DNA of 64,000 nt from Nitrospiraceae bacterium (GTDB lineage: Bacteria > Nitrospirota_A > Leptospirillia > Leptospirillales > Leptospirillaceae). This document shows positions 53,603 to 61,759 of this stretch, piece after piece. The stretch covers positions 9,515-73,514 of the forward strand of contig JAPTWQ010000046.1 in the NCBI GenBank assembly GCA_028064945.1, written 5' to 3'. The notes beneath the pieces were generated by a model. The model was given only the letters and a program-made list of their open reading frames with translations, did not search any database and was not told the origin of the DNA. The translations under genes and the position numbers were made by a program. Within the stretch, counting starts at the first letter, position 1. Each line of letters begins with the position of its first letter.

Positions 53603-54156
53603 TGACCACCCAATCCCGGGGCCGGCATCAATCCCGGGTTGGAGTTCAGCCCCGGCATCCCTCCTGTCTGCTGCTCTCTTGTCGGCCATGTGTGCAAATG
53701 ATTGAAATCGCCGGCATCAATAACAACAAGTCTCAAGAGATGGTCGCCGTCGGGAACCGGCCGGCGCATTGCCATGACCTTCCCGATAGCGGTCACCCGT
53801 TGCCCCGAAGACAGGGCAAAGCGGTTGATCGGTTCATCAAAGCGCAACAGGACAAGCCCCGAAGGAGCCATGGACTTTTCAGGTCGCATGTCATTATTCA
53901 ACGGGTACAGGTTAATCTCCATCAAACCCCGGTCTTTCGTGTTCCGGATCTCCTCGATGGTTCCGCCAACCAAAACGGTTTCTCCGGCAATCTCCCGGTA
54001 GTCCCGGACAATCGACGAAGGGTCAAGGTTCGTGACAACCCCTGAAAGCTGCTTTTCAGTAAAGACCGGAGGGTCAAGAAACGCGCAGGCTCCCAGCGAT
54101 ACAAGAAGAAGGAACGCAGCGAACCATTCGCATTTTCGGACAAAACACCTATCCAT
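53599..54156 (-). CDS. Slp-family outer-membrane lipoprotein
   Basis: The 185-residue protein has a lipoprotein signal ending in VSLGAC (cysteine after AxGAC-like). The Slp-type core includes ETVLVGGTIEEIRNTKDRGLMEI and FALSSGQRVTAIGKVMAMR. Slp is an outer-membrane lipoprotein whose E. coli homolog is induced by carbon starvation and acid. I start at the ATG at 54156; the longer frame to 54342 would lie on the next gene's leader. The C-terminal tail is Gly/Pro/Asn-rich. Confidence 0.8.
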   Translation of the reverse strand: MDRCFVRKCEWFAAFLLLVSLGACAFLDPPVFTEKQLSGVVTNLDPSSIVRDYREIAGETVLVGGTIEEIRNTKDRGLMEINLYPLNNDMRPEKSMAPSGLVLLRFDEPINRFALSSGQRVTAIGKVMAMRRPVPDGDHLLRLVVIDAGDFNHLHTWPTREQQTGGMPGLNSNPGLMPAPGLGGH

Positions 54157-54272
54157 CAAGACTCTCCTTTTGAACCGGCCCGGAAATTCGGGTATAATCG
54201 TCAAAGATATTGTTTCAGAAGAAACTTCCGGAACCAAATCCAACCGAACGATTTCCAGGAAGGATCCCACCC

Positions 54273-54974
54273 ATGTTCTCCGCAAGCTGGCTTCAAAGCT
54301 CTTCCTCAAGCGACCATCTCTTGAGGGCCCCACTTGACTCATCCCACAAGATTCCCGAGGGAACCGCCTGGAAAAAGCCTCTGGATTTCATCAGGGATGA
54401 AACCCGACTGACTCTCTGGCCGGTCGATCCGTATCGCATCTTTGCCTCCGTGAGGATCGCAAACTCCGATCAAAGGATCAACTCCCGGATACTGACATCA
54501 CTGACCATCCGGGTTCTTGATATTACACATTCTCCCTACGCTTCGGGAGACGAGTTTGAGGACCAGACCAACCAGCACCACTGGGAAAGCCTCTTCGGCA
54601 CCGCAAGCTACACCTTCGACATTGCCCTGGCGGGGGCAAGCTCCTGGTACATCCCCCTCTGGGATTCAGAGCGGATATTCACGGCCTTTCTGGGCGGCTT
54701 CCCAGCGGAGACACCGGAAGTGTTCCGTCCTGTCCTGAAGTCCAATGTCATCAGGACACCCTCCGGAAAGATCCATCCCGGGCCCGGCGCCCTGCATCAT
54801 CACGTTGGCAGGGAGCGGAAGGAAATCGTTCCCATAAGCCCCAGCAACTTTTTCCTGAAGGGTCTGTCAGGAACCGACACCTTTCACCGCTTTCCCGGAA
54901 GCTCAGAGAGCCCTATTTCCTCCGGACAGAAAAAAAGCCCAGCAAACTCTTCAGAATACAGGAGTCGCACATGA
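54273..54974 (+). CDS. DUF4912-like protein, first gene of the PspA operon
   Basis: The 233-residue protein has a middle part LTLWPVDPYRIFASVRIANS, then SLTIRVLDITH and SWYIPLWDSERIFTAFLGGF. This resembles the DUF4912 fold (which has a conserved DPxxxxAYW-like start), a beta-sandwich of unknown role. I use the ATG at 54273, preceded by AGGAAGG at 8-base spacing. It overlaps pspA by four bases. The tail is disordered. Function is inferred only through the PspA link. Confidence 0.55.
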   Translation: MFSASWLQSSSSSDHLLRAPLDSSHKIPEGTAWKKPLDFIRDETRLTLWPVDPYRIFASVRIANSDQRINSRILTSLTIRVLDITHSPYASGDEFEDQTNQHHWESLFGTASYTFDIALAGASSWYIPLWDSERIFTAFLGGFPAETPEVFRPVLKSNVIRTPSGKIHPGPGALHHHVGRERKEIVPISPSNFFLKGLSGTDTFHRFPGSSESPISSGQKKSPANSSEYRSRT

Positions 54975-55648
54975 GTCTTTACGAACGTTTCCGGACCATC
55001 TTCCTGGCCAATGCCAACACCGTAGCCGACCATCTTGAAGATCCTGCTGCCATGATTGCCCAGCAGATGAGAACCCTGGACGACAAGCTCCAGAAAGCCC
55101 AGGGAGAGCTCGTCAAGGCTGTGGCCGAGATCAAGCTTCTGGAACAGAAGATCCGCGATGACGAGGCCCAGGTCGCACTCTATCAGGAGAGGGCTGAAAA
55201 AGCCGTCAAGGCAGGCAATGATGATCTGGCCAAGAGAGCCCTTGTGGAAAAGAGCCGCCTTTCGGCCGACCTTTCCGAGATGACACGTCAGAGGGACGAA
55301 CAGCAGAAAGTCGTCTCCGAAATAGAGGGCGATCTTTCAAAGCTCAGGGAGATGCACGACGAGTTTGCTCGCAAACAGTCCCTGCTTTCATTGCGTGAAG
55401 AGCGGGCACAGGCCGCACAGGAGATCAACAGCATCCGTGCCGAAATCGATCCGGGCCATCTGGGCTCTGAAATGAAACGGATGACCGACAAGATCGACAT
55501 GATGGAAGCACAGGCCCAGGCGACCAGGGAGATTGCCGACCGGCAGTCCGGCGCCGACCTGGATACCGCCTTCCGGGAGCTTGACAAAAAGTCCCCGGAT
55601 ATCGACTCCGAACTTTCAAATCTCAAAAAAACCCTTGGTGCCCCCTGA
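54971..55648 (+). CDS. pspA: PspA/IM30 (ESCRT-III-like) membrane-stress protein
   Basis: A 225-residue all-helical protein of the PspA/Vipp1 family, which makes rods or rings on the inner membrane under membrane stress. It begins LYERFRTIFLANANTVADHLEDP, the PspA N-terminal amphipathic helix plus first domain. The hairpin of long helices continues through IAQQMRTLDDKLQKAQGEL and AEIKLLEQKIRDDEAQVALYQE. It is the second gene of a five-gene operon. No pspF- or pspBC-type regulators are seen nearby. Confidence 0.9.
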   Translation: MSLYERFRTIFLANANTVADHLEDPAAMIAQQMRTLDDKLQKAQGELVKAVAEIKLLEQKIRDDEAQVALYQERAEKAVKAGNDDLAKRALVEKSRLSADLSEMTRQRDEQQKVVSEIEGDLSKLREMHDEFARKQSLLSLREERAQAAQEINSIRAEIDPGHLGSEMKRMTDKIDMMEAQAQATREIADRQSGADLDTAFRELDKKSPDIDSELSNLKKTLGAP

Positions 55649-55649
55649 T

Positions 55650-56951
55650 ATGCAAGAGGGAAACCATCGCCTGACTGTTCATCTTAAAAGACCACTGGCC
55701 GCATTTCTTCTCTTCGTCCTTTCCTTTCTGGTAGCACCGTCTGCCATGGCGGCGCAAACCTTTGAGGACGGCCTGTCTCTTTATCACCAGGGGAATCTTG
55801 AGGCGGCTTTCAACGTCTTCCGGGACCTGCATCAAAGCCATCCAACCGGTACGGGAAAGCTTCTCTATTTCATGGCCCTTTCCTCAAACAGGCTTCACCG
55901 GCACCATGAAGCATTGAAATACCTCGATGCGGCAATACAGGCCAACCCTTCCCTTTCCTTCGCCAGAAACAAGGCTCATGTGGAAGCGCTGAGGAGCAGG
56001 CTGGTCCGGGAAACCAGCCAGTTCTCTCCGGATGCTTCAAGGAATCAGTTGATGCCACAATCCTCCCCGCTTTCAACCCTTTCTCCCGAACCGTCCCACG
56101 GAGGCCATTCGACCTTGATGATTGCAATCATAGTAGTCTTTGCCATCGCCCTTTTGATCTTTGTCGCCGGTCGATTGGGCGAGAAGAAAAAAAGCGAGTT
56201 GCAAAACCGGACCAAACGACAGATGGAAGAGACGGGAGCCCGGCTGATTGCCGCCATCGACAAGCTCAGGGAAGAGAAGAGCTACTACCTCCTCGACCAT
56301 CCGGACCAGAAAAATCTCCTGGAAAAGGCGTTTTCCAACCTGGACACATCCTACGTCCGGGTTCTGACGATCATGAAAGAAGCTGATACCCAGGGAACCG
56401 ACTGGGAAGACAGAAGCAGGCGCTTTGAATCGGCACTCGCTCCGGTCGATGAAGCCATCCGGCAGATCCGTTTCATCATGGAGCCGGGAAGCGCATCTCT
56501 CCCCCCGTCGGGAGAAGCTCCGGCGGCTCCGTCCGTCAATATGAACCCGAATGCAGAAAACCAGCCGCTTACAGGGGGATCGGATCCGTCAAAGTGTATC
56601 TTTGACGGGAACGACGCAACCAACGGCAGAACGATTTCCCTTGAACGGGACGGAAAGGTCGCCTTTGTGCGGGTCTGCCCCAAATGCCTGTCGGAAATGG
56701 AAAACAATTATCAGAAAACAGGGAACTATGCGCCGCCCCAAAACGCCTTTGCCGGGGGTGGAATGGGCTTTATGGGCGGTGGAATGGGGTTTGGCGACAT
56801 GATGCTCATGGACTGGATGATGCATTCCGGAGAACGCCCAGAGGTCAACAACTATTACCAGTCTCCCGAGTCTGGCGCCTGGCAGGGTGGAGACGATCAT
56901 GGACGGGAAGATCGCACAGGGTCCATTGGCGAAGCTAACGACCGCAGCTGA
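55650..56951 (+). CDS. TPR-membrane protein with a Cys-pair and Gly/Met-rich tail
   Basis: A 433-residue protein that starts two bases after the pspA stop. It has a signal-like hydrophobic N-terminus, a TPR-like repeat region (DGLSLYHQGNLEAAFNVFRD and HHEALKYLDAAIQANPSLSF), a membrane span near residues 160-180 (TLMIAIIVVFAIALLIFVAG) and a long coiled segment. Cys residues (CIFD..., CPKC) could bind metal near residues 320-350. The end has GGGMGFMGGGMGF-type repeats. No known name; the layout suggests a partner of PspA at the membrane. Confidence 0.6.
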   Translation: MQEGNHRLTVHLKRPLAAFLLFVLSFLVAPSAMAAQTFEDGLSLYHQGNLEAAFNVFRDLHQSHPTGTGKLLYFMALSSNRLHRHHEALKYLDAAIQANPSLSFARNKAHVEALRSRLVRETSQFSPDASRNQLMPQSSPLSTLSPEPSHGGHSTLMIAIIVVFAIALLIFVAGRLGEKKKSELQNRTKRQMEETGARLIAAIDKLREEKSYYLLDHPDQKNLLEKAFSNLDTSYVRVLTIMKEADTQGTDWEDRSRRFESALAPVDEAIRQIRFIMEPGSASLPPSGEAPAAPSVNMNPNAENQPLTGGSDPSKCIFDGNDATNGRTISLERDGKVAFVRVCPKCLSEMENNYQKTGNYAPPQNAFAGGGMGFMGGGMGFGDMMLMDWMMHSGERPEVNNYYQSPESGAWQGGDDHGREDRTGSIGEANDRS

Positions 56952-58042
56952 TGCGCATCCTGTTTTCGGCTTCCAACGGTCTTGGTCTCGGACATCTCAA
57001 CAGGCTGCTCTCACTGGCCCTGGCCATCAGGAATGCGGAACCGGGCCATGAGATCCTGTTTCTGACCAATTCGGAGGCGGGCCCTTTCCCTGAGGAATTT
57101 CCTTTTTTCACAATCCGGATTCCGGGGAAATCCCGGGCAAAAAAATCCGGACTGACCTTGAAATCCTATATCCAGACGGTACGCCCTCTTTTCTGGCAGG
57201 CGGTCGCGTCGTTCGATCCTCACGTTCTTGTTGTCGATACTTTTCCGGAAGGTCCCGAAGGAGAGCTCAGGGCCATTCTGGAATGGCCGATCAAAAAGAT
57301 CTTCATCTTCCGGGAAATCGATCCGGATCGCTGGCCAGAAGACCAGTACAGCTCCCTTCTCTCCCCCTTTCACAAGATTCTTGTTCCTCACGCCCCAGGA
57401 GAGGTCCCGCTTCCGTCTTTCTTTGAGACGGACCCAAGAGTGCACTTTATCGGTCCTGTTACGGCCCCTGTGCCTGTTCACTCCCGGGAAGAGGCCAGGT
57501 CCCTTCTCGGAATCGATGAAGACCCAACCTTTCTTGTCACTCTTGGTGGAGGGGGCGACCCGGACTCCGTCTTCTTATCTGAAAAGGTAGCCAGTTTTTT
57601 AAAAAAACGGGAGATCTCATTTCGCATTGCAACGGGACCTTTGGCGAGGGTCCCGGCGAACCAGGATTTTCCGCGGGAAAAGCTGCTGTCCGTATGGCCA
57701 CTCAAACCATGGCTTGGGGCTTTTGATGGTGTTATCTCTTCCGGAGGCTATAATACCTTCCATGAGGTGATCGAAGCGGGGATCCCTGCGCTGTTCATCC
57801 CGTTTCAAAGGGCGCTGGACCCGCAGAAGAACCGGATTTTGAGGGCAGTCTCAAATGGGTTGGCCTTTTCCGCAAAATCTTCGGCTCCTCATCTGGTCAT
57901 GGAGGCGCTCTCGCATTTCCTGGAAAACAGGTCCGCTCTTTTTCAGACGTTAAACAGAACGCCCAAAAGGGTTATGAACGGTGCCTCTTCTGGAGCAGCG
58001 ATCATCCTCGACCATCCACTCAATGCACCAAAGGGGATATAA
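56951..58042 (+). CDS. MurG-like glycosyltransferase
   Basis: The 363-residue protein has a GT-B fold start ILFSASNGLGLGHLNRLLSL with the Gly-rich loop and His found in MurG and related transferases. Near residue 195 it has TFLVTLGGGGDPDS, and a C-terminal donor-binding part reads VISSGGYNTFHEVIEAGIPALFIPF. MurG itself adds GlcNAc to lipid I; this is a relative in which donor and acceptor are unknown. It starts at the last base of the previous stop (TGATG), so it is tightly coupled to the PspA operon. Confidence 0.75.
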   Translation: MRILFSASNGLGLGHLNRLLSLALAIRNAEPGHEILFLTNSEAGPFPEEFPFFTIRIPGKSRAKKSGLTLKSYIQTVRPLFWQAVASFDPHVLVVDTFPEGPEGELRAILEWPIKKIFIFREIDPDRWPEDQYSSLLSPFHKILVPHAPGEVPLPSFFETDPRVHFIGPVTAPVPVHSREEARSLLGIDEDPTFLVTLGGGGDPDSVFLSEKVASFLKKREISFRIATGPLARVPANQDFPREKLLSVWPLKPWLGAFDGVISSGGYNTFHEVIEAGIPALFIPFQRALDPQKNRILRAVSNGLAFSAKSSAPHLVMEALSHFLENRSALFQTLNRTPKRVMNGASSGAAIILDHPLNAPKGI

Positions 58043-58045
58043 AAC

Positions 58046-58609
58046 TTGGACCGATTATTGAACAGGAAGATGCTGAGGGAAAATCTTCGTTTTATTTTTT
58101 TCATGATCTTTTTTCTGCCGTCAATAGACGCCATCACTTCTGTACCAACTCTTTGGGCAGAGGAAAGATCGCCCTCGCTCAGAAGCGTTTTGGTGCAATC
58201 CGTTTCCGGAATCTACCTGACCCATATTCCTGGGGCTTTTACCATTTCGGCCATTTCAGCCAAGAAGGGACTTCTTTATCGGGGAGAGATTTCTGATCCG
58301 ACGGGATACGTTCATATTCTTTCTTACCAGGGACCAGGCAATGAACGGGTGATCAGGCAAAAAGGCAAGTCGCGAATCTCTTTTGTTCTTTCACCTTTTC
58401 AGAAAGATCAGGTCGACGGATTTACCTTTGAGACCCAAACGGGTTGTTTCACCCTTGTCGTCTGGCAAAGCCCCCCCAAAAAACTGCCCATTATCCATTT
58501 GAACGGATACACCCCCAAAATCACCAAAACCCCTCTTGTTTTTTGCGGACACAACCACAGCATCCGACTTGAGTGGCAGGGACATCTGCCCTCCGCCAAA
58601 GGCTCTTGA
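58046..58609 (+). CDS. Exported hypothetical protein, last gene of PspA operon
   Basis: A 187-residue protein with a signal peptide (basic start, hydrophobic stretch FIFFMIFFLPSI). The mature part is a beta-rich domain of about 150 residues with two Cys (CFTLVVW and VFCGHN), possibly a disulfide. I use a TTG start at 58046, 9 bases after GGGG; an ATG at 58070 is the alternative. No family recognised. It closes the operon just before tRNA-Leu. Confidence 0.5.
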   Translation: MDRLLNRKMLRENLRFIFFMIFFLPSIDAITSVPTLWAEERSPSLRSVLVQSVSGIYLTHIPGAFTISAISAKKGLLYRGEISDPTGYVHILSYQGPGNERVIRQKGKSRISFVLSPFQKDQVDGFTFETQTGCFTLVVWQSPPKKLPIIHLNGYTPKITKTPLVFCGHNHSIRLEWQGHLPSAKGS

Positions 58610-58651
58610 GCCTTCTCCCTTGATTCGGTACACTAGCGGTTCCCCACACAT

Positions 58652-58738
58652 GCCGGAGTGGCGAAATAGGCAGACGCAAGGGACTTAAAATCCCTCGGCC
58701 GCAAGGCCATACCGGTTCGATCCCGGTCTCCGGCACCA
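58652..58738 (+). tRNA. tRNA-Leu (anticodon TAA), integration target
   Basis: An 87-base class II tRNA with long variable arm and encoded CCA. The acceptor stem is GCCGGAG/CTCCGGC, the anticodon stem AGGGA/TCCCT encloses CTTAAAA (anticodon TAA), and the variable arm is TCGGCCGCAAGGCCAT. Its 3' part (from 58681) is duplicated at 60654 and 61976, showing that mobile elements have inserted here while keeping this copy intact. Confidence 0.96.
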
Positions 58739-58774
58739 AGTAATACAAACACTTTATAGCCATATCCCAAAAAT
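58681..58774 (+). repeat. att-like direct repeat, copy 1 (inside and after tRNA-Leu)
   Basis: This 94-base block begins in the anticodon stem of tRNA-Leu and continues 36 bases beyond the CCA end. It matches 60654-60747 at 92 of 94 positions and its tRNA part matches 61976-62033 with three differences. It is the intact target copy. Confidence 0.85.
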
Positions 58775-58813
58775 CTCTTCAAATATTCTATGGAATTTGT
58801 GGACATTTAAAAT

Positions 58814-58841
58814 TTGACAAACACCTTACCTAGCGCATAAT
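58814..58841 (+). promoter_or_regulatory. Strong promoter for the HTH-PIN module
   Basis: TTGACA, 16-base spacer, CATAAT (5 of 6 to the -10 consensus). It lies about 70 bases before the ATG at 58910 of the antitoxin gene. Confidence 0.6.
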
Positions 58842-58909
58842 CGAAATAAACGAAACTCGGTTTCACAAGTTCGGATCTAATTTAGCCAATCATCGAGACG
58901 AGGTGCAAA

Positions 58910-59371
58910 ATGCCGGCAACTGTTAAGAGACACTCCCTGCAACCTTACAAGGCTAACAGCCATGTTGAGTGTGAAATGAATAGAATCAAGTCAATGCTCA
59001 GGGCGGAAGTCCTTATCAAAAAACCGTCCCCAAAGATTGTATCTTCCGGCGGAGAATCCATCGTATTACCTGAGCCGCTTTTCGAATTATTGCAAGAAGT
59101 GGTTGAAATTCTTGCTAAAGGGGATGCTGTTTCTATCGTCCCTGTCCATAAGGAACTCACCACGCAACAAGCCGCCGATTTGTTGAATGTGTCTCGCCCC
59201 TATCTTGTCTCTCTTTTGGAAAAGGGTGAAATCCCATTTACAAAAACAGGAGGGCATCGTCGGATAAAATTCGCCGATCTCATGGGATACAAGAACAAAC
59301 GCGATGAAGAACGTAGAAAGAAACTTGCGGAATTGACCAAATTGAGCGAGGAATATGGCCTCTATGAATAG
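58910..59371 (+). CDS. HTH (excisionase/MerR-like) antitoxin
   Basis: A 153-residue protein with a helix-turn-helix of the excisionase type near residues 82-120 (TTQQAADLLNVSRPYLVSLLEKGEIPF followed by HRRIKFADLMGY). The C-terminal 35 residues are charged and helical and probably bind the toxin. GAGG lies seven bases before the start. A PIN-domain gene starts 15 bases after the stop. This two-gene arrangement (HTH antitoxin first, PIN toxin second) is a known type II toxin-antitoxin class. It also probably represses its own promoter at 58814. Confidence 0.8.
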   Translation: MPATVKRHSLQPYKANSHVECEMNRIKSMLRAEVLIKKPSPKIVSSGGESIVLPEPLFELLQEVVEILAKGDAVSIVPVHKELTTQQAADLLNVSRPYLVSLLEKGEIPFTKTGGHRRIKFADLMGYKNKRDEERRKKLAELTKLSEEYGLYE

Positions 59372-59386
59372 TGGACGTTTTTATTA

Positions 59387-59944
59387 ATGTCCTCCTTTTC
59401 GGTTGTCATTGACGCATGCGCTCTTTTTCCACTTACCCTCCGCGACACAGTATTGCGGGCCGCAGAAAAAGAGCTTTTTCGGATTCATTGGTCTTCCGAG
59501 ATATTGGATGAGGTAGAAGGTAATCTTGTCTCGTCAGGAAGAACCGTTGCGGACAAAGCCCGAAACTTAATTCATATAATGTCGGAGGCTTTTCCAGAAG
59601 CGTTAGTAGAGGGATATGAAGATCTTATTCCGGTAATGGGAAATAGTGAAGAGGATAGACACGTTCTAGCAGCAGCAGTTCGTTGTAAGGCACAATCCAT
59701 CATCACAATGAACCTGAGACATTTTCCTCCTGACTCTCTCGCCAAATACGATGTTGAAGCTCAACACCCAGATGGGTTTCTTTGCGACCTTTTGGATCTT
59801 AATAAAGAACTCCTTTGTCAGATCATTCAAGAGCAAGCGGCAGATATGAAGATACCACCAATGACTCCATTGAATTTGTTAGATTCTCTCCACAAGACCG
59901 TCCCATTGTTTTCCAATCGCATCAGAGATTTGTTGATTGGATAG
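59387..59944 (+). CDS. PIN-domain toxin (VapC-like)
   Basis: A 185-residue PIN-domain protein. The conserved acidic residues are Asp in FSVVIDACALFP, Glu in WSSEILDEVEGNL, and Asp in NSEEDRHVLAAAV followed by SIITMNLRHFP. PIN toxins of this kind are RNases that cut tRNA or mRNA when released from the antitoxin. It follows its antitoxin by 15 bases. The C-terminal about 60 residues are an extension beyond the PIN core, seen in this PIN_3-type group. Confidence 0.85.
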   Translation: MSSFSVVIDACALFPLTLRDTVLRAAEKELFRIHWSSEILDEVEGNLVSSGRTVADKARNLIHIMSEAFPEALVEGYEDLIPVMGNSEEDRHVLAAAVRCKAQSIITMNLRHFPPDSLAKYDVEAQHPDGFLCDLLDLNKELLCQIIQEQAADMKIPPMTPLNLLDSLHKTVPLFSNRIRDLLIG

Positions 59945-60197
59945 CCATTACATGACGGAGAGAATTATTCCCCTCGCCTTCCCGTAAAAAATTACCCCGA
60001 ACCTACATAAGACAGGCCGGCAAAGCGAAATACCCCTAACAACCAAGAAAGGCTGATGGAAAAACTGTTGGAGGGTAGAAGAGAAAACCCAGATTATTCG
60101 TCAACACCTTCCACAGTGGGTGTAATCTTGTTTAAGGATTCTCCTCTTTTTTAACTTTCCCCTGATTTCAGGTCAGGAAATTTATTTTGGAGGACAA
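59945..60197. other. AT-rich spacer after the PIN gene
   Basis: No gene is supported in these 253 bases. A purine-rich region near 60100 and the ribosome-binding site for the small ORF at 60198 are the only notable parts. Confidence 0.4.
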
Positions 60198-60317
60198 ATG
60201 AATGGAAACAACGTTCTCGCACCGGTATTCGACCGGTTTGTCGAGTATCTTGAACGGCGTTTCAAACGCGGCGCAAATATGACCGAGGACGCACTAGTAA
60301 TCCCAAAAAGGGGCTAG
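60198..60317 (+). CDS. Small ORF, possible gene remnant
   Basis: A 39-codon frame with a good ribosome-binding site (GGAGG at 5-base spacing). The product begins MNGNNVLAPVFDRFVEYLERR and ends IPKRG. I know no family. Either a true small protein or the truncated start of a longer mobile-element gene, since nothing follows in frame and the region after it is degenerate. Confidence 0.4.
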   Translation: MNGNNVLAPVFDRFVEYLERRFKRGANMTEDALVIPKRG

Positions 60318-60653
60318 ACGATTTGTCCAAACTCAGGACGGGATCAAGCTTAAGCATGGACACTCAATATCTTTCAAAGCGTTCCTCCACCCTTCGGAAA
60401 AATGCAGGAGAAGTGGCATCTTGCATAGTCACCTCGTTGTACTCGCTTGAACTTTCCAACGCCCATCGTTTGTGCGTCTTCGGGGTTAGTCCAGCCATCA
60501 GTAAGACCTCTTAACGATTCCTCCCGAACATGGAACAATTCTGGAACACCTGAGATGAAAAAATGGGAATTTTGATGAAATAATATGACATAACAAATCA
60601 TTGCCATTTAATTATTTTATGATATTCCCCCTTCGGATTCCTGGCTCCATTTC
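60318..60653. other. Non-coding or decayed stretch before att copy 2
   Basis: These 336 AT-rich bases have only weak open frames on both strands with no recognisable domain. The region probably holds decayed mobile-element sequence. Confidence 0.4.
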
Positions 60654-60747
60654 GGACTTAAAATCCCTCGGCCGCAAGACCATACCGGTTTGATCCCGGT
60701 CTCCGGCACCAAGTAATACAAACACTTTATAGCCATATCCCAAAAAT
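60654..60747 (+). repeat. att-like direct repeat, copy 2
   Basis: A 94-base near-copy of 58681-58774 with two differences (G to A in the variable arm, C to T in the T loop). It includes the 36 bases after the tRNA end, so it duplicates more than the tRNA gene itself. It does not form a complete tRNA. Confidence 0.85.
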
Positions 60748-61137
60748 ATAATGCTCCCCGAAAACTGGACATTGTGATAAGGTGGAATCCAACACTATCC
60801 ATAAAGGATGACCGTTTCATCAACCAAATCGAAGGTTCTTTCCGGCGATCAAGAAAAGGAACAATTGTGGGCTATGGTTTGCTCAAATTTCCGAAGGGAA
60901 ATTGGTAAAAAAAGGCGCCGTGTCGAGGTTCTCCTCAAACCTGCTGGTATCGACGCAGTCACGGCGTACTCCAATTTTAGAATGAATAATCATTTAGGTC
61001 AATTTCTGATCTTACCGCACTTTAGGACTTGCCCCAAGGGCTCGCCCGCTCAGTACAGTCCAGCATTTGTTGAGTGGATAGTGAAGCAATATCGGAGCGA
61101 TTCGGAGTTTTTCTTTAAGACAAGATCAAAGCATCTC
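60748..61137. other. Interval between att copy 2 and the HigBA-like module
   Basis: The sequence from 60752 (TGCTCCCCGAAAACTGGAC) looks like the end of an IS3-type element, and an open frame begins 56 bases later with MTVSSTKSKV, as some IS3 OrfA proteins do. It then loses similarity. It is probably an IS remnant; the 129-residue frame to 61197 is not supported as a gene. Confidence 0.3.
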
Positions 61138-61425
61138 TCAAGCCGCACTCACATGCACGTCCACATGGATTCCGACCTTCGAAAGCATCTTCACTAGGGC
61201 ATCGATACTGAACTTTTGGATCTTTCCCTGAAGCAGATCGTTCAAACGGGGCTGGGTAATTCCAAGTTTTTTAGCCGCTTCTCTTTGGCTCAACTTCGAT
61301 CTCTCAACAAACCGTTCAACTTCGATCATCAATCGAGACCGGATCAGGAGATGTTCCGCCTCAGTGTCCGAAAATCCCAGATCTTTGAAAACATTCCCCG
61401 ACCCTTCTTCCCACTCCGGATTCAT
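61138..61425 (-). CDS. higA: XRE-family antitoxin (HigA-like)
   Basis: A 95-residue protein with a helix-turn-helix (KLSQREAAKKLGITQPRLNDLLQGKIQKF) of the XRE/HigA type in its C-terminal half. It ends DALVKMLSKVGIHVDVHV. It overlaps the upstream toxin gene by four bases. The order toxin first, antitoxin second is typical of higBA modules. It probably represses the module through the palindrome at 61760. Confidence 0.85.
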   Translation of the reverse strand: MNPEWEEGSGNVFKDLGFSDTEAEHLLIRSRLMIEVERFVERSKLSQREAAKKLGITQPRLNDLLQGKIQKFSIDALVKMLSKVGIHVDVHVSAA

Positions 61426-61751
61426 ATCCGTCCCCCCTTTAAAACCTGGTTCAATCTTTCCCGAGCTAACTCAAGATCACGCTGGGAAGTCTTTTGAGTT
61501 TTCTTCACGAACGAGTGAAGAATATACAAAGCCTCCTCAAACTGTGCGACATAGATGATCCGATATTCGTTCTCCGCATGGATGCGGATTTCACGGATAC
61601 CGGGACCAACCCCATGCAAGGGCTTCCAGTCTTTCGGATCGAACCCTTCCTGAAGGCGATAGATTTGGTGTCCGGCTTCTCTTTGAGCCATTCTGGAAAA
61701 ATGTTGCTGAAGATCTTTTTTCGCACTCCCGATCCAAATCACTCGCTTCAT
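61422..61751 (-). CDS. higB: RelE/HigB-like toxin (Gp49 family)
   Basis: A 109-residue basic protein beginning KRVIWIGSAKKDLQQH and having GPGIREIRIHAENEYRIIYVAQFEEALYILHSF, the RelE/HigB and phage Gp49-like core that cuts mRNA at the ribosome. No ribosome-binding site is visible before its ATG, which lies about 6 bases after a -10-like TATCAT; the message could be leaderless. Paired with the XRE antitoxin by a four-base overlap. Confidence 0.85.
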   Translation of the reverse strand: MKRVIWIGSAKKDLQQHFSRMAQREAGHQIYRLQEGFDPKDWKPLHGVGPGIREIRIHAENEYRIIYVAQFEEALYILHSFVKKTQKTSQRDLELARERLNQVLKGGRI

Positions 61752-61759
61752 AGGGCAAT

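Noticed and set aside
58521..58763. Minus-strand open frame across tRNA-Leu
   Set aside because: It is the antisense of the tRNA and its flanks. Similar peptides (starting MAIKCLYYLVPETGI) appear at copies 2 and 3 only because the tRNA sequence is repeated.
60374..60607. 77-codon minus-strand frame in the decayed stretch
   Set aside because: No ribosome-binding site, no recognisable domain, and it lies in AT-rich degenerate DNA.
60617..60823. Minus-strand open frame over att copy 2
   Set aside because: It is an antisense shadow of the duplicated tRNA end with no independent support.
60808..61197. 129-codon open frame between att copy 2 and the toxin-antitoxin module
   Set aside because: Only its first residues look like an IS3 OrfA start; the rest matches nothing and it runs into the antitoxin gene on the other strand.
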